NCBI GenBank assembly: GCA_035772785.1
Contig: JAOCPU010000052.1
Coordinates: 204,764-268,763, forward strand
DNA: 64,000 bases
Reading direction: 5' to 3'
Origin: Phlebiopsis flavidoalba
Lineage: Eukaryota; Basidiomycota; Agaricomycetes; Polyporales; Phanerochaetaceae
Shown: positions 34,441 through 46,800 of the stretch, in pieces
How the letters are laid out: the number at the start of each line of letters is the position of its first letter
Numbering within the stretch: position 1 is the first letter of the stretch
Translations under genes and position numbers: made by a program
The notes under the pieces: model-generated
What the model was told of the DNA's origin: nothing
What the model saw: only the letters and a program-made list of their open reading frames with translations
Databases searched by the model: none

Positions 34441-34445
34441 TTGTG

Positions 34446-34853
34446 TGTTGCGAAGACAACGGCTCGACGCGTACACAGGGCAAAGTACAAACAACAGTGA
34501 TGTGAACCAAAATGAAGTCAATGTTGGCAGGCAGCAAAGGTTGTGCATGACGAGTCTTGGTCAGATTGTTGAGCTAAGTCCAAGGGTCATAAGAGTATGG
34601 GAAGCTACATGAGGGCAGAGAAAGGCGTGGCATCACATACAATAGAGAAACGAACAGAGATTTGAGTCATGCCTGAGGTAGAGAATGAATAAGCCTGTCA
34701 GGATGTTTGACCAAAAGCAGGGCTGGACTCCGAGGAGTCATCTCCTGCAACTGTATGATATGATCTGCTTTCGGACCAAAGGGGCCCACTCTGGGTTGTG
34801 CAGAGTATTACACCTAGTTGAAAGAATGGTGGGCATCTGTGCAAATTGCAACA
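34446..34853 (+). mobile_element. Solo LTR with 5-bp target duplication (family 2, copy 2)
   Basis: A 408-bp insertion starting TGTTGCGAAGAC and ending AAATTGCAACA, flanked by TTGTG at 34441-34445 and 34854-34858. It aligns with 17009-17517 over GGCTCGACGCG, GGGCAAAGTACAAA, GTTGAGCTAAGTCCAA, a GACTCC/GAGTCATCT block and GGGCCCACTCT. It lacks about 100 bp relative to copy 1. Two independent copies with different perfect 5-bp duplications establish an LTR retrotransposon family whose internal part is absent here. Confidence 0.85.
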
Positions 34854-34858
34854 TTGTG

Positions 34859-35560
34859 TATTGTGCCTTGTGGCAAAGATGGTTTCTGGCCCGTAAGGAG
34901 GGTGGGTGAGGGCTAGCATAGCTAGAGGCAAGCAGAATCAAGGCACATGTAATCAAGGGCAAATGTTGTTGTAGGTGCCGTGAGCTGTGTCCAGAGTTTG
35001 TGAGATCAATTGTAACCTCAAGCGATCAGTCGTAACCTTAAGCAGGCGTCCTGTGGGTGACCTTTATGTCTCTTTTGACCTACCCCAAACAACTTTCACT
35101 GCTTAACATCCTTTTGCGCTATTTGTCCCGCCTTCCTGGAAAGTTTCCTCCAATGAATTTGTGGATCCATCTTGATGGAAAACAAGGGTATATATGTGTG
35201 TTTGCGCCTTAACAATTGTGCTCTTCTTTCAATATCCAGTAGCTTGAGTGTGAAGCTCTGTACAATGTTTCAAAGTAAGAAAAGTCAGAAACGTTAGTAT
35301 AGAATTATAAAGTCAAAGGTGTCAGGATGAATTACAATGTGGTCAACTGATGTTTTCTGTCATTTGTCCTCATTTTCTCCTCTTTTTGAATGGTATATGT
35401 GCTACCTTCCTGTCAACTCCCGGATAAATGTATGAAGGGTCCACATTGGTGACTGTTTGCCAACAATGGTGCGTGCTCTGATGATTTATGCACCCTCTTA
35501 GTAAGCACTTGAAGTGTCTGCACTCATGGCTTCTTTGAAAGTCGACTGTTGGGTCAACTA
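34859..35560. other. No recognised gene
   Basis: Contains a TATATATG near 35190 and short frames only. A - strand frame (35567-35370) has no recognisable motif. Confidence 0.3.
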
Positions 35561-35563
35561 CAC

Positions 35564-35797
35564 TCACTGACTCAAATGAAAGGGATACAAACCTGATTGT
35601 GAGGGCGTGAGCTTTTTTGTCAGTAATACACAGACATGCATACCTGCGTTTGAAGGCATGGGCTGAGAGTCAACAACAAATGCTGCGGAGCCATATCTGA
35701 AGATGATCAAATATGACGCAAGAAATGCTGCAATGAGCGCCATGTAACCTAGCATGGTTACCCTCCGCTTCACCAAAAGAACTGCCTCACTTTCCAA
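35564..35797 (-). CDS. Unrecognised 77-codon frame with one hydrophobic segment
   Basis: The frame begins MESEAVLLVKRRVTMLGYMA and contains a hydrophobic run of about 20 residues (LGYMALIAAFLASYLIIF) that could span a membrane, then a polar tail. It may be a fragment of a larger lost gene. No neighbours support it. Confidence 0.25.
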   Translation of the reverse strand: MESEAVLLVKRRVTMLGYMALIAAFLASYLIIFRYGSAAFVVDSQPMPSNAGMHVCVLLTKKLTPSQSGLYPFHLSQ

Positions 35798-36094
35798 CCT
35801 CCATATCTTTTTGCCTCTGCGCCAACAAGCCTGACTAGTTCCCTGTGTATCACCCTCTGTTACCAGTCACCATAAGCCTCTAAATTCACTTCCTCTATCA
35901 AGGAATCCTTTCACCTCGCTCAGGGCCATAGCCTTGTCACTGGAAAAGGAACTGCCATTTTCGATCTTGTCTATGGCTGGTCAATAATTATCTTAGCCAG
36001 CCACTCTTCCTGCCCATCTTCTATCAACATTTGTCTAGGCTAAGCATACTTGCGAGAGGGGATCAAGCCGGAGTCAATCCGCACTGAAGGCCGG

Positions 36095-36850
36095 TAATGT
36101 TAATGTGTAAACCAGACCCAAACATGGGTTTTCTGCTATTCATTGGGTTTCTACGCCAGGTTATCATGGTTATTGGTGGGGACAGATACCGAGAATCCTC
36201 GGTTTTGAGTCATACTTTGTGCAAGTGAGCAAGGTGGCTGCCTACTAATGCTATTCACAAACAGGGAAATATATTTCCGCCTGCCATGCAGCTGATTTTG
36301 TGTAAAAATTTGACTCCTCCTTACAAGTGTGTAGTGTTTGTTGAGATGAGATATATTCAAAACCAAGTAGTATGGGCGTCTGTATATCATCAGAAGCCAA
36401 TACCTCTGTTTCAGGAATGTTCTAGATTTGCTTCCTCAAAGTACTTTTGATCAGGATAAAGTTAGCCCTTTGACTGCCTCTTGCGGGAAAACTTTTGCTG
36501 GCAGTGAGCTCCATGCACCTGCCTCAAGAGATCTCGTGCCTCTCACCAGTCAGCAGCTGCTTCTAGCCTATTGCCCGGATGGAATCTAAAAATGCTGCAG
36601 AAACTTGTGGGTACTACACCTCATGCTCGAAACACAAACTCATAACTTGTGAGTGTATCAGTTGCTGTCTGTGGCAAAATGCCATTTTCTGAGCCTCTGT
36701 GCTCGGATCTTCTAAGTTTTGTCTTGCTCACTGTGAGTAGTGTTGCCATCGGCTCGATCCAGCTTGCTTCTTGCTCTGGCTTGATGGTTTTATCCAGATT
36801 GGGTGAGCTGCGCCGCACCAAATCATCAATCATGAAGCCGGCTTGAGCCG
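36095..36850 (-). repeat. Diverged third copy of the 1.07-kb repeat
   Basis: It matches 49350-50030 in order: AAACCAGACCCAAA, TTTCTGCT, TACGCC, GTGGGGACAGAT, TGCCTACTAA, CCAATACCTCTGTTTC, AGCCCTTT, CTCAAGAGATCTCGTGCCTC, CTTGTGGGTACTAC and CAGTTGCTGTCTGT. On the - strand a 79-codon frame (36390-36151) and a 70-codon frame (36833-36621) correspond to the frames of the other copies. Confidence 0.75.
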
Positions 36851-37365
36851 TCCAATTATCTACTTTGCACTCTCTCTACTAATTTACACCTGCAACTCTT
36901 TGTCAGAGAGCATTATAGACTCAATAGAATTTTCATATGTGTCCTCAAGCAAGCTTTAACTCCTTCAAATGATGTTTTTTGTCTCTCCTCATCAAGTTCC
37001 ATCAAATAGTGACTCTCAGCGTTAACTTGGTTAGCAATGGAAAGATGCTGGAAGTGAGTGCTTGAATGTTGGCAGCATGTTTTGTACCACATTGGATACT
37101 GTTCAGCCCATCAACGATTACCTTCATGGGGTATTCTGGGATGAAAGCAACATATGGGCTACACCAGGCCATTCTCCCCACCATACCTGTCTCGAAGACT
37201 CTTCGCACCTTGCACAGAGGTAGCAGTGTGGCTCATGGTTAAACGATTTATGGGTGGACACACTGCAGCACAGCGATTTGGCAATGTGTTTTTTTGTCGC
37301 CTGTGTCGCATTTCTTCTTTGTTTTGGCAATGAGAAGCAGAGCTGGGACGCCAAAAAAGTTTGCA
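36851..37365. other. No recognised gene
   Basis: Short overlapping frames, mostly - strand, without motifs. This is left flank of the hAT-C element. Confidence 0.3.
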
Positions 37366-37373
37366 GTTGTGGA

Positions 37374-40300
37374 CGGTGTTGTCATTGACCCCCGTCTGAC
37401 CGGTCAAAGATTGCTGGTCAGTCCGACAGTTACGGGGGTCAGCCTGACTCTGATTCCGGTCAACCGGAGAAGAATTCCCCGAGGCCATGATTGATGCATG
37501 TAATTACGTTGACGTGCTACAATACATTTTCGGGCTGCGAGACTTGTGACAATCGACAAACCAACTCATACCTTGCACACTCGTCACGAAGATTTTTTGA
37601 CATCTCCTCCGTGCCAGTAAAAAATCAAGTTTCTCAGCTGGTGTAGAGTCGGTGGGATAGTGAGAATAGAGTCTCGAGAGGGAGTGCTGGTGGGGGTGGT
37701 ACAGAGGCGATTTGCGGCCTGGCAGACGTGCGTGAATTGGGAGCCAAAAGTTATGGTATAGCGGCCTCGGCGAGGTTTTTACTCTGCGGTACCCTGAGGG
37801 TATAGATTGATCTACGCTCAATGGCGTCACGGGTTGTGTCTTCAGATGCAAGTGTGGCATCCTCTATGAGCTGACGGCCAATCTACGAGAACTCTGTTTC
37901 ATCCTCTTCGCACGTCATCAAAACACTGTATCGGGTTCTGGCTCAGATGCCGTGAGAGGGCCCGTGAGTACTTGGTCCGGCACTAACTAGAACTAGTGAG
38001 TTCCAAAGAGAGCGCTTGAACCGACCAGTAGTCAACCCGGCTGCCGCAATTCTCGCGGGTGAATGTGAATGTCCGATCTGACAAGAGACGTCTTGTGGAC
38101 GTTCTTCGGCAACAAACGGTTGCGCCTCTTGGTATGTCAAGATCCCGAAAATCACTAAACGCGCGTTCGCTTCCGGCAGCATTTGCAATTACGCTCAACA
38201 CCCGGAGAGCGAGATGCACAAGACCAGAGCGCCCTGTCGTGACTTTGGTGCGTCGTGTATAGTTCATTCCCTTCCAAGATTAGGACCAGATCAATATCCT
38301 GTTATTGTAGCTTCGTGGCAGAGTGTGTCCTCAACTTTGCATGACAATTTTATATCAGAGTTGTTATAAACTCACCTTCTGATTACGTTCTCCAGTTTTG
38401 CTTCCAGTCATCAGTAAGATGCATGGCTGTATCTGAGTACTCTGCTGCCTTTTCCGCATAATCCATGACAGCTTCGGAAAATTCTGGGGGAGGGATTTGT
38501 GGAAAAAAAGCGCAAAAAGGCCTTCTTTGACATGCGGATGATGTCATTGGTTGAGAGTGCCTCTCCGTTGAAGCGACGGTACACGGATGTACGGATTGAA
38601 AAACACAGCCAGAATGTAGACATCTTGGTCTGCATTCTTCCATCACTTCTCTAAACTTGCGATGGATGACTAAGCGGACATGAGGTGCCACATCGGACGA
38701 CCTATAAAATCCGGTAGAGATTTGCGAGGGTAAGAAGGACATGGTCAAGGCGGGTGTCAGGAGCCTGCGTAACATTTGCTGCAATCGCAAGTGGCTCAAG
38801 GTGTGACTGGATTCTGATAGATGCTATTTAGTAGGTGCCTGGTCAACAGAGATAATAGAAATAGCGCACATTGGTAAGCTCGGACCAAAAAATGTCTCGT
38901 CACTTACTATGGCGAGGATCTCCTCAGCTTTCAAATACTGCTCCTGGGTTTCTTGCCGCAAGCCTCCAGAAGCTTCGACCATCGACGACGACAGCCAATC
39001 AATCATCGCATCTGATAGAGTAAGGAGCCGGTCAACGAGAGATAATGAGCTGTCCAGCGTGCGATCACCAGAAGAATAAGTGTAAGAGCGCGTGTGAAGC
39101 TGTCCTCGTATGTGAATTCTTGTTTCTTTTTTTGAAAAGATCTAATGCTTTCGAGTGATTGATGAACCACTTTATGACTTCTAGTGCACGGTTTATGGTG
39201 TCGAGGCTGCCGGAACCCTTTTAGATAGTCGCCAACAATCAGGTTGATCTGGTGTGCCCAACAGACAGACACGATCAGGTGTGGAAGTCAATCGCAAGAA
39301 GGACGGCGTGCTTTCTTGCCGTCTGGACCATCATCGGTCACCCATGCAATAACTTGAACACCGTATTCTGTCAACATGTGCTTAATCTCCGCCAGAATGA
39401 GGACTGGTCGGAGCCTCTCACCCGTCTTTGACTCTCCACTCATATCATGGGTGCGTACAAGATATGGCTGTATTTGTCTCATCAGTGATGTTCTCAGGCT
39501 GTCAGACGTGTGAGAGATTTCTTACCATGCGCTGAACCATCATCAATGAAGTTATAACCGACATTCGAGCTACATTCTTCCAGCCGTCACACTGGCCTGT
39601 GGCCACCTTTCCCTTCACCCTCTCAATAATGCTCGTTTTGGCTTTCTGAGCAGCCGCGTCCAGAAAGGCGCCGAAAGTTTCCGTCAATCGGGCACCCGTG
39701 CTCCTGGAACTATCGCGCAAAAAAACGGTGAGTTTCTGGATTGTCTGCGGCATTCCAAGCAAATCCACACGCTGCGAATAGCCTGCAGAGGTCGTCTCCA
39801 AACTCCTGCTGACGTTCCGCTGTCCATGCTGAGTTTGGTCCATCATTCCAATTTGCCATGGACTCCGACTCTGAGTCCCAAACCTCATACACAACACGTG
39901 GTCGCTTTCGTGAATGTGATGGCGCAGACGTGGGGTATTCTGCTGGATGAGGTGTTGTGAATAGCCGAAGGGGATTGAATGGGGTTGGTGTCGGAAAAAT
40001 GTAAGGGTAAGTTCTCATAGCTTTGCATGACACGAAGCTGAGTGTTGCTCTGCTTTAGCCTGCTCCAGAAGAGTCTCCCGGTCATGCTGGGTTGGGACAT
40101 ACACACAACACTTGATGTGTGTCAGCATTGTATCCCGCTTTCCGGCCACAGGTATGACTCCAGTCTCTGTGACATTGTGCTGAATAAGTCCACGGGCTCT
40201 GCCTGTCCTAGGTTCAACACAGCCAGGCTTGGAACAAGGGGCTAATGAGTGAAACTGTGAGCTTTAACTTACTTGTATGATCTGTAGGATGTGTGCTTAC

Positions 40301-40818
40301 CAGCTTCCCATAGTGCTGCCTCTTTTTGTGGCTCCAGTAAGATGCACCGAGAGCTGATTATACTTCATCTAGCTCTCTCTGCTGCCTGACCCACTCCTGA
40401 ACACACCCATTACACCATGCCACACAGGTGGGTTTGATTATTGCGATATTTGACTCCTTTTCTGTGACTGAATGCCGACCACAGGAAACTTCTCTGAGAC
40501 GCAAGAAATGGTCTGATTATATTGCGCGGAGGGTGCTGCTGAGCGGAAATTGGCACTTCGAGACTCTGGGACATGGCGGGATAGCTCGAAGATATATAAT
40601 ATTAATCTACAATATTCTACGCTATGTTGTGTACGCCCTTGCGGCCGTTCCACACTTATCGTGGCTCTCTCTCCGCCCTCTCGCATATGCCGACTGGCGC
40701 TCACAGTGCTGCGTGGGCGCCTGACCCCTTGACAGGTTAGCTGACCAGTCCGACCGTCTGACCAGTCAAGGAGGCTTGACCTCATTCTTGACCAGTCAGC
40801 CTAATCTTAACAACACCG
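37374..40818. mobile_element. hAT element hAT-C, 3445 bp, with decayed 8-bp duplication
   Basis: The ends are CGGTGTTG at 37374-37381 and its exact complement CAACACCG at 40811-40818. The flanking octamers GTTGTGGA (37366-37373) and GTCGTAGA (40819-40826) agree at 6 of 8 positions, as expected of an old hAT target duplication. Both ends carry dense GGTCA/TGACC words within about 100 bp (for example CTGACCGGTCAAAG and CTGACCAGTCAAGG), as subterminal transposase sites do in hAT elements. The transposase gene lies inside on the - strand. Confidence 0.7.
37950..40330 (-). pseudogene. hAT-family transposase pseudogene (hAT-C)
   Basis: On the - strand in order: a Pro-rich N-terminus and DDLCRLFAACGFAWNAADNP (about 39815-39755); LTETFGAFLDAAAQKAK (about 39690-39640); VATGQCDGWKNVARMSVITS (about 39605-39545); RTHDMSGESKTGERLRPVL (39455-39400); GVQVIAWVTDDGPDGKKARR (39360-39300); VCWAHQINLIVGDYLK (39270-39225); LILLVIARWTAHYLSLTGSLL (about 39070-39010); a helical middle part (EQYLKAEEILAIVSDETFF, 38940-38890); and the hAT dimerisation motif, LRVLSVIANAAGSERAFSDF (about 38205-38145). 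Several frame changes and stops interrupt it. The order is that of Agaricomycete hAT transposases as I remember them. It is probably inactive, although many blocks are intact and sequence decay is mild. Confidence 0.82.
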
Positions 40819-40826
40819 GTCGTAGA

Positions 40827-41095
40827 TAGTCACCTTCTCCGAGTTGAGAGGGCTATACAACAGCTGCCTCATGTCAGGTTTGATCCACTGAGGGACATCG
40901 CATTGGTGAGCACACATGAGTCATGTCATCAGTAAAAAGTCCTTTCAGTGATTCAGATGACTGATAGCAAACTTCTGGGCTCTGGCTGCCTGCAAGAAGT
41001 GGCCACACACAAAGTATGTCAACAAGAGCAAGGGTAGTGTGGGCCTAGTTTCTGCATAGCAAGTCAGCATTCCATCACTGACAGAGAAATATCAC
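40827..41095. other. Short spacer, no gene
   Basis: Flank of hAT-C with no reading frame of note. Confidence 0.4.
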
Positions 41096-41485
41096 TCAAC
41101 AGGGGATGGTAAAGGATACAAAGTTCCCAAAGACGACCTCATTGAATACAAGATCTAAAACCTCAGGTTGATTGTCTCCACCTGCCCCTTCGCTTCCTTC
41201 TTCTCCCTTCTTCCTCTTCGCCTTTGTTGTATCATGAACAAGTGTGAACACCCTGAGGCTGGGGCAATGAGAGCATATCTTTGTATAACTCCGAGTGCTT
41301 GATGAGGTGAGTATAATGAAGCCGAAAGAGAATTCCATTGGTGCTCTGCAAAATGTCATGCTGTAAGTTAAGCTTCTCCCAGTGAACAATTGCACCATAC
41401 ATTCAAAATAATTATTTCCATCATTGTAGTGATATTTCTCGTGCTTTCTAGCCTTGGAAAGCATGGCATTCATGTTCAAAAGCAA
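41096..41485 (-). CDS. Unrecognised 129-codon frame
   Basis: Starts MLLNMNAMLSKARKHEKYHY and contains a basic/acidic stretch (TTKAKRKKGEEGSEGAGGDN). It ends at 41096 with no intron signal. No domain recognised. It could be an exon of a lost gene, since the composition is protein-like, or chance. Confidence 0.3.
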   Translation of the reverse strand: MLLNMNAMLSKARKHEKYHYNDGNNYFECMVQLFTGRSLTYSMTFCRAPMEFSFGFIILTSSSTRSYTKICSHCPSLRVFTLVHDTTKAKRKKGEEGSEGAGGDNQPEVLDLVFNEVVFGNFVSFTIPC

Positions 41486-41690
41486 TGGCAGATATCAAGG
41501 GAGAGCAACCAACCAAGGTGAGAGAGTGTAGCGACTTCAAGGATGGAACTTGCCAAGTTGCAAGTTCGTGAGTCACAAGTCACAAGTTGTATTGCAACTC
41601 GTGATTTGGACTCTTGGCATGCCACAATATGCCAAGCTAAACATCGCATATTTCAATAGCTTCCCTATAGGCTTTCACTCTGGCTTGCTA

Positions 41691-42552
41691 CAGTGACTGA
41701 CAAAAGTGTGTCACACTTGGATATTGGGCACTCAAAGAATTTTGAATAAGATATCCATAAAGGGAGCTTTTGCATAACAATAATGAAGATTGTATCAAAT
41801 AGCATGAAGAGCTATTTTTGATATATACACTTATATTGTAAGTAGTGATAGCCATTGGATAATGAGCAAATACATTAAATTTGCTCTTATTAGAGATTCT
41901 TTTATTATACAACAATAAAAATGTTTTGCATTTGAAGGTTAATAATAAAAAATACCTTGATACCATATCTATACTGTATATATAGTGCATTACAGCTTAC
42001 TATGGCTAGCTACATGATATAGTCATGATAATTTAGAGCCAGCAATATAAAAATAATATTTTATTTGTAATTTGCCACACCTTACAAAAATATAACTGTC
42101 TTTTTAACACATTTAGTATTCCATTTTTTATAACTGACAAAAATTTGATATTACCATATACTCCATTATAGCCAATATAAATGAAATAGTACTTCACATA
42201 TAGCTGTAACAGAAATAATCAATATTCATTCAATAATGATATTAGATACATATTATATATGCTTTTTATATGATGACTTATGAATTGAGATATTTTAACA
42301 ATAGTATGTTAAATGCATTTTTTTTTAGTTGTGTAATAAAGAAAACTTCTATTAGTATAATTTTAATGTAGTTGTTCATTATATCATTATAGTTGCTATA
42401 TATAGCATATATGTAAATCTTAAGAATGATATTTATTACTTTTGTATTCATCCACAAAAAAATTGCTTTTCTGTAGTTGCTCATTTAAATATCTTATAGC
42501 ATATTCTTTAAATGCTCAATATCCAAATGTGACACATTTTTGCCAGTCACTG
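41691..42552 (+). mobile_element. Tc1/mariner-type MITE, copy 2 (complete)
   Basis: 862 bp between TA at 41689-41690 and 42553-42554. Terminal inverted repeats CAGTGACTGACAAAAGTGTG and, inverted, CAGTGACTGGCAAAAATGTG. Interior as in copy 1, with no transposase frame. Confidence 0.9.
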
Positions 42553-42559
42553 TATATTA

Positions 42560-43854
42560 CAATGCTGCCTGCTTATAACTTTGCACAGCTTCCAGAGCTC
42601 CCACAAGATCTTCATAGGGTGGTCTGGCAATATACAACAGGCTCATCAGGCTCTTGCTTCATTACACAACTGGGTAACTATTTTGCTTCGATAGGAAGAA
42701 AACAACCCAATTTGCCTAAATATTCTTTGGCAGCAAATCTTTAATTTTGCCGTGCCTATTCTAGAGTCCTATATTCAGGAGAACCTTCTAACAGAGTAGA
42801 TAGCCAAAATGGTCCATCTGTTTGATCAATTGGCTATAATCTTGAGAGACATCGCTTAGATTTAGATGGCATGTGAGTTACTTTTTTTTACTAGCCTCAA
42901 ATATGCTCTGCTCAGTTTTGAATACTTTGTATGTAGAGAGCAGTCAAGAGTAGAGAAGCTAGCTCTCATTTGTGTGGTAAAGCATCGGAGACAAGGTCGG
43001 CCAAAGATAAAAACAAATCAACAAAGCGTACCTTTAGGAGGCCTTGGCCTCAAACTAAAGCATATCCTTATTGAGGTCACTTGGAGTCCACCAAAACACA
43101 CTCCAGCGCCAGATTAAGTATCATAAACTTAGCAAGGCATATATCCGCATTACAGACAAGCATTTAGATGCAATTTTCCGGGTCTATAAAATCTACAAGC
43201 CAAAGTTGGGCATGCAGTATGCAACCGGTTTTTCTGTGAGTAGTTGGTCTCCGTATTCAGCAAAAACGTATCTGAAGATCGTTACGGTGTATTGATGGTC
43301 TGGGCCAGATATTTTGATGACGTGAGGCTATTTAGTAGTGAACTTACTTTGTATCATGGTTTAATGCTCTCTCGCATTGCAATGAATACTATAAACTGAT
43401 CTGGTGAGGCATTGTTATTCATGAAATTATTGATAGCAGGGATCGTATTGTAAGTTCTTATTTATGTCGTTCATGCTTTTTGCTCCCTGATGCAAAAATG
43501 TCTTCAGATTACCGGAATGCACGCCAACACCAACAATTGAGCATGGACAGTTTTTAAAACTGTTTCTGAAGGCAATCATAAAAATAGCAAATACCTTCCC
43601 ATGTAAGAGGTAATTGTGGCGATGAAAATGTCCTTATCTGTGTCTGGATGGTCATGTTTTAAGGTCCTGACTGCGTGTTATTTATATGGGGATTGTAAGT
43701 CCAAGTCTTTCAATATGTGCATGATTTGAAGCTTATCTCAACTTTTCTACACAAGGTCAACTGAAACCCTCACATTGAATGACTCTGGTCAAAGTTGAAA
43801 GCCAGTTTTGCCCACCAATGGAGAGCATTTTTTACTTGACTAGGCTATCTTCAT
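42560..43854 (+). pseudogene. rve/DDE integrase-type transposase pseudogene, 5' part
   Basis: rve integrases join DNA ends through an RNase H-like core. Seen: LPELPQDLHRVVWQYTTG (42590-42645) and a leucine-rich helical stretch up to 42860; HRRQGRPKIKTNQQ (42985-43020); a helix-turn-helix-like ILRSLGVHQNTLQRQIKYHK..LSKAYIRITDKHLDAIFR (43065-43180); NEYYKLIW.GIVIHEIIDS (about 43383-43440), where the family has an Asp-containing D..HKLI..GIVIHG motif; RGNCGDENVLICVWMV (about 43610-43655); and LWSKLKASFAHQWRAFF (about 43785-43833). Stops and shifts occur throughout. The frame then reads LGYLH and is interrupted by hAT-B; it resumes at 47505 (separate entry). The first catalytic Asp context appears mutated. 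Confidence 0.75.
43847..43854 (+). repeat. Left target duplication of hAT-B
   Basis: ATCTTCAT here and GTCTTCAT at 47497-47504 agree at 7 of 8 positions and directly abut the element ends. Confidence 0.85.
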
Positions 43855-46800
43855 TAGCGTTGGGTATGGCTTGGCTGGCTTGTGGCTAGCCATCCTGAGC
43901 TATGTAGCAGCCAAGTCAAGCTGTGGAAATCAATCACAGCTTTACGCGGCTTAACTTAACTAGCTGGCGGCTCAACTGCAGCTGTGAGCTGTGGCAGTTA
44001 TCCCAAATAGGAAACTCTCCCGCGCAATCTCTCGAGCTTGATCTACCATGGCGTCCCACATGAGAACACATTTGCAGACCTCTGGGGCATACAAGTATGC
44101 TGCTGAGACTCTTAAAAGGACGCCCAAGCATAGGAGATAGTTTGCAAAGTACAAGGAGTTTGAGAATGGCGCTGTGAGGTCACAATTTTGGCGTGATAGT
44201 GAGTAATCAGCAGCTTCAGTGTGATCTATTGCTAATGCCAGAAAATTGAATGCTCCTATGCACACAGATGGCACAGCATTTTCCTCTGAGCAGCTTTCTG
44301 CTGATGGATCTTTGTCAAAAAGGAAGTTCAAGGGAAAAAAAGCTGCTGCAGAGCCAGTCATTGAAGAATACAAAGAGACATTTTTCCACCTACTTGCCAA
44401 GGTTGAGGTGGGTATCAGGGCCCTCCGACTGTCAGGTATGTTTTTTAATAATTAAATTGTCTTAGGTTTGACCAAACCAAAAGTGCAAATGTTTCTGTTC
44501 GGTCTTGGAGTGGAGCAGGTATAAACAACCTTTGTAAGCATTTTATAGAGATACACATGGCTGAATGGGTCAAGTGCTAGGACAAGCTCGGCATTCAGAT
44601 TACTGCAAAGGCTGCAGTTGGTCATTGTTGCTGAGTTTCAAGCCAACTCTGAAGTTCTGTTTTCTGCTGATGAACAGAAGATTCCACAAACTCCTTTCTC
44701 CAAGGAAGCTTTTATTGACGCCCCCATAGATTGGATTATGTCTAACAATCAGATGCGCATTTTATTATTATTTAATTTTTTAAAAAATTATAGTCAGTCG
44801 CTTAATGTTGCCAAAAATGCGCAATTACGAGCCATTTTCATGATGTTATGAGAACAGCTAATAGATGACAACATTCCAAGGCATAACACTATTAGGAGGC
44901 AAGTTGAGGACATTTTTGAAGACCATCTCAAGGGCCTCGCAAGCAAGATGCAGGAAAGTAATTTCGTTTAATTTATATGTTTAATCAGCTAAATATTCAT
45001 TTTTTATATTAGGACTTTGTGAGAAAAATTTCCACTACCATGGATATATGAACAGATCCTGCCATGTGGCCATACATGGCTGTAACTGCACATTGGCTCT
45101 GGGCCATTATGCAAGATACACCTGCTAGTCCCCTAGACACACAGGTGCACATCTGGCAATTGCATTTGTGTGGATCTTGGACCGAGTTGGAATCACATTA
45201 GAGGTGATTAAAGTAATAAATCTTTTATCAAGCAGTATTTTATTGATTAAAGTATCTGATATTTTAGCTGGGCCACAATGGACGATGCCACCAATAATCA
45301 CACATGTATAGAAACACTTCAGCGTGATCTACATGCTCGTGGCTATACCTTCACGGCACATCAAAGGTGTATTCAGTATATTGTTTTAATTAAATTTATA
45401 TAATTTCTAACATTAAACATTTATATTAGTTGCTTTCACTATATTGTAAACCTTGCCTGTAAAGCTGTTTTGGCAGCTATTACAGATATTAAAAACATTG
45501 TTGAGACAGCTCCAAATGTGGAATCCGAGTTACTTTGACCTGCATAATCTTTACGTGAAGCGCTTTGTGCAACCCAATCTCCTTGATTCAGTCACTGATT
45601 CATGCGGTATGTCATTCGCACTTTAGATTTGTGAATTTCCATAGCTAAACACTATTTTTTGTATAGACACAACCATCTTCACTGCAAAACCAACACTTTA
45701 GTAATATTGTTGCTTGTATAGAGGCAAAGGCTCTTTAACTTTTGTGCGATGTTGAGATTCACTGGTTGTCAACATACCTGATGATTGACAGAGCTCTTTT
45801 AATGTGAAGGGTAATTTTTCTAACAGTTTATCTGAATTATTTGCTAAATCTTTGCAGTTAATTGATAGGCTCTTAACTGACACTGAATTTTCTAACTTGC
45901 AGGAATATGCCATCTATACCCATGAGTGGGCAGCGCTGGCAATGTTCCGAGATATTTGCAGGGGTGTGTGTGCTATATTTCTAAATTTGTTGTAGATTTT
46001 ATTGCCATTTCCAGTGCATTTATTCGCATTTTCTTCGCATTTCCTGCGCGTTTTCTATTTTATTATATTTGGGTCTCGTTCAATTTTGCCCAAGGCTTTG
46101 ATGGTTACTCAAACGCATTTTCTATTTATTTCATTCAAATTTTGACAGCAGCATTTAATAATTTAACTGCTAATTTCTTTGCTTTTCAACTTTAAAAAAT
46201 TATTGTATGGTTTGTTTAATATTCATTTTAGTGAAGGCTCCACTATAAGCATTCACTATATCATTTCTTTCATTTGCAATTTTGACTAATTTTATCGACC
46301 GGCATTATAATTTACTAACAAGTTTTTCCAGGTTCCTCATGTGTTTCAACAAGTTGTGTCTCACAAAAAAAGATACCCACACTTGGCCTTGTTCTTTTAG
46401 CATTTGAGTCTCTTTTGTCTACGCTGGCAAGAGCATGCCAAGAACGTTTCAGATGCAGCAGCATATATTCAGCCAAGTTTGAATAAACTTGCTAAATATC
46501 GGAGCTTTACCAATGCAACCAATGCTTACGTTATTGCAACAAGTAAGCTTTGTCTAGATATCATGTACATTACTAACTATGTATAAATTGTCAACTCTTG
46601 TTGTAAGATCGAGTGGTTTGAGCAGAATGTGCCTGAGTTTTGCAGCGGAAGCAACAGAAATATTCAAAAAAGAGGTACATAACATTTTTTTATATATAGA
46701 TCTCTACTTTAATCTTGTCAGATGCATAACTATTGAGCTGAAATGGTTGAAGCAGCTCTAGAACCAGCTGCTACTAGCAAGGCTCAGGCATTTGAATATA

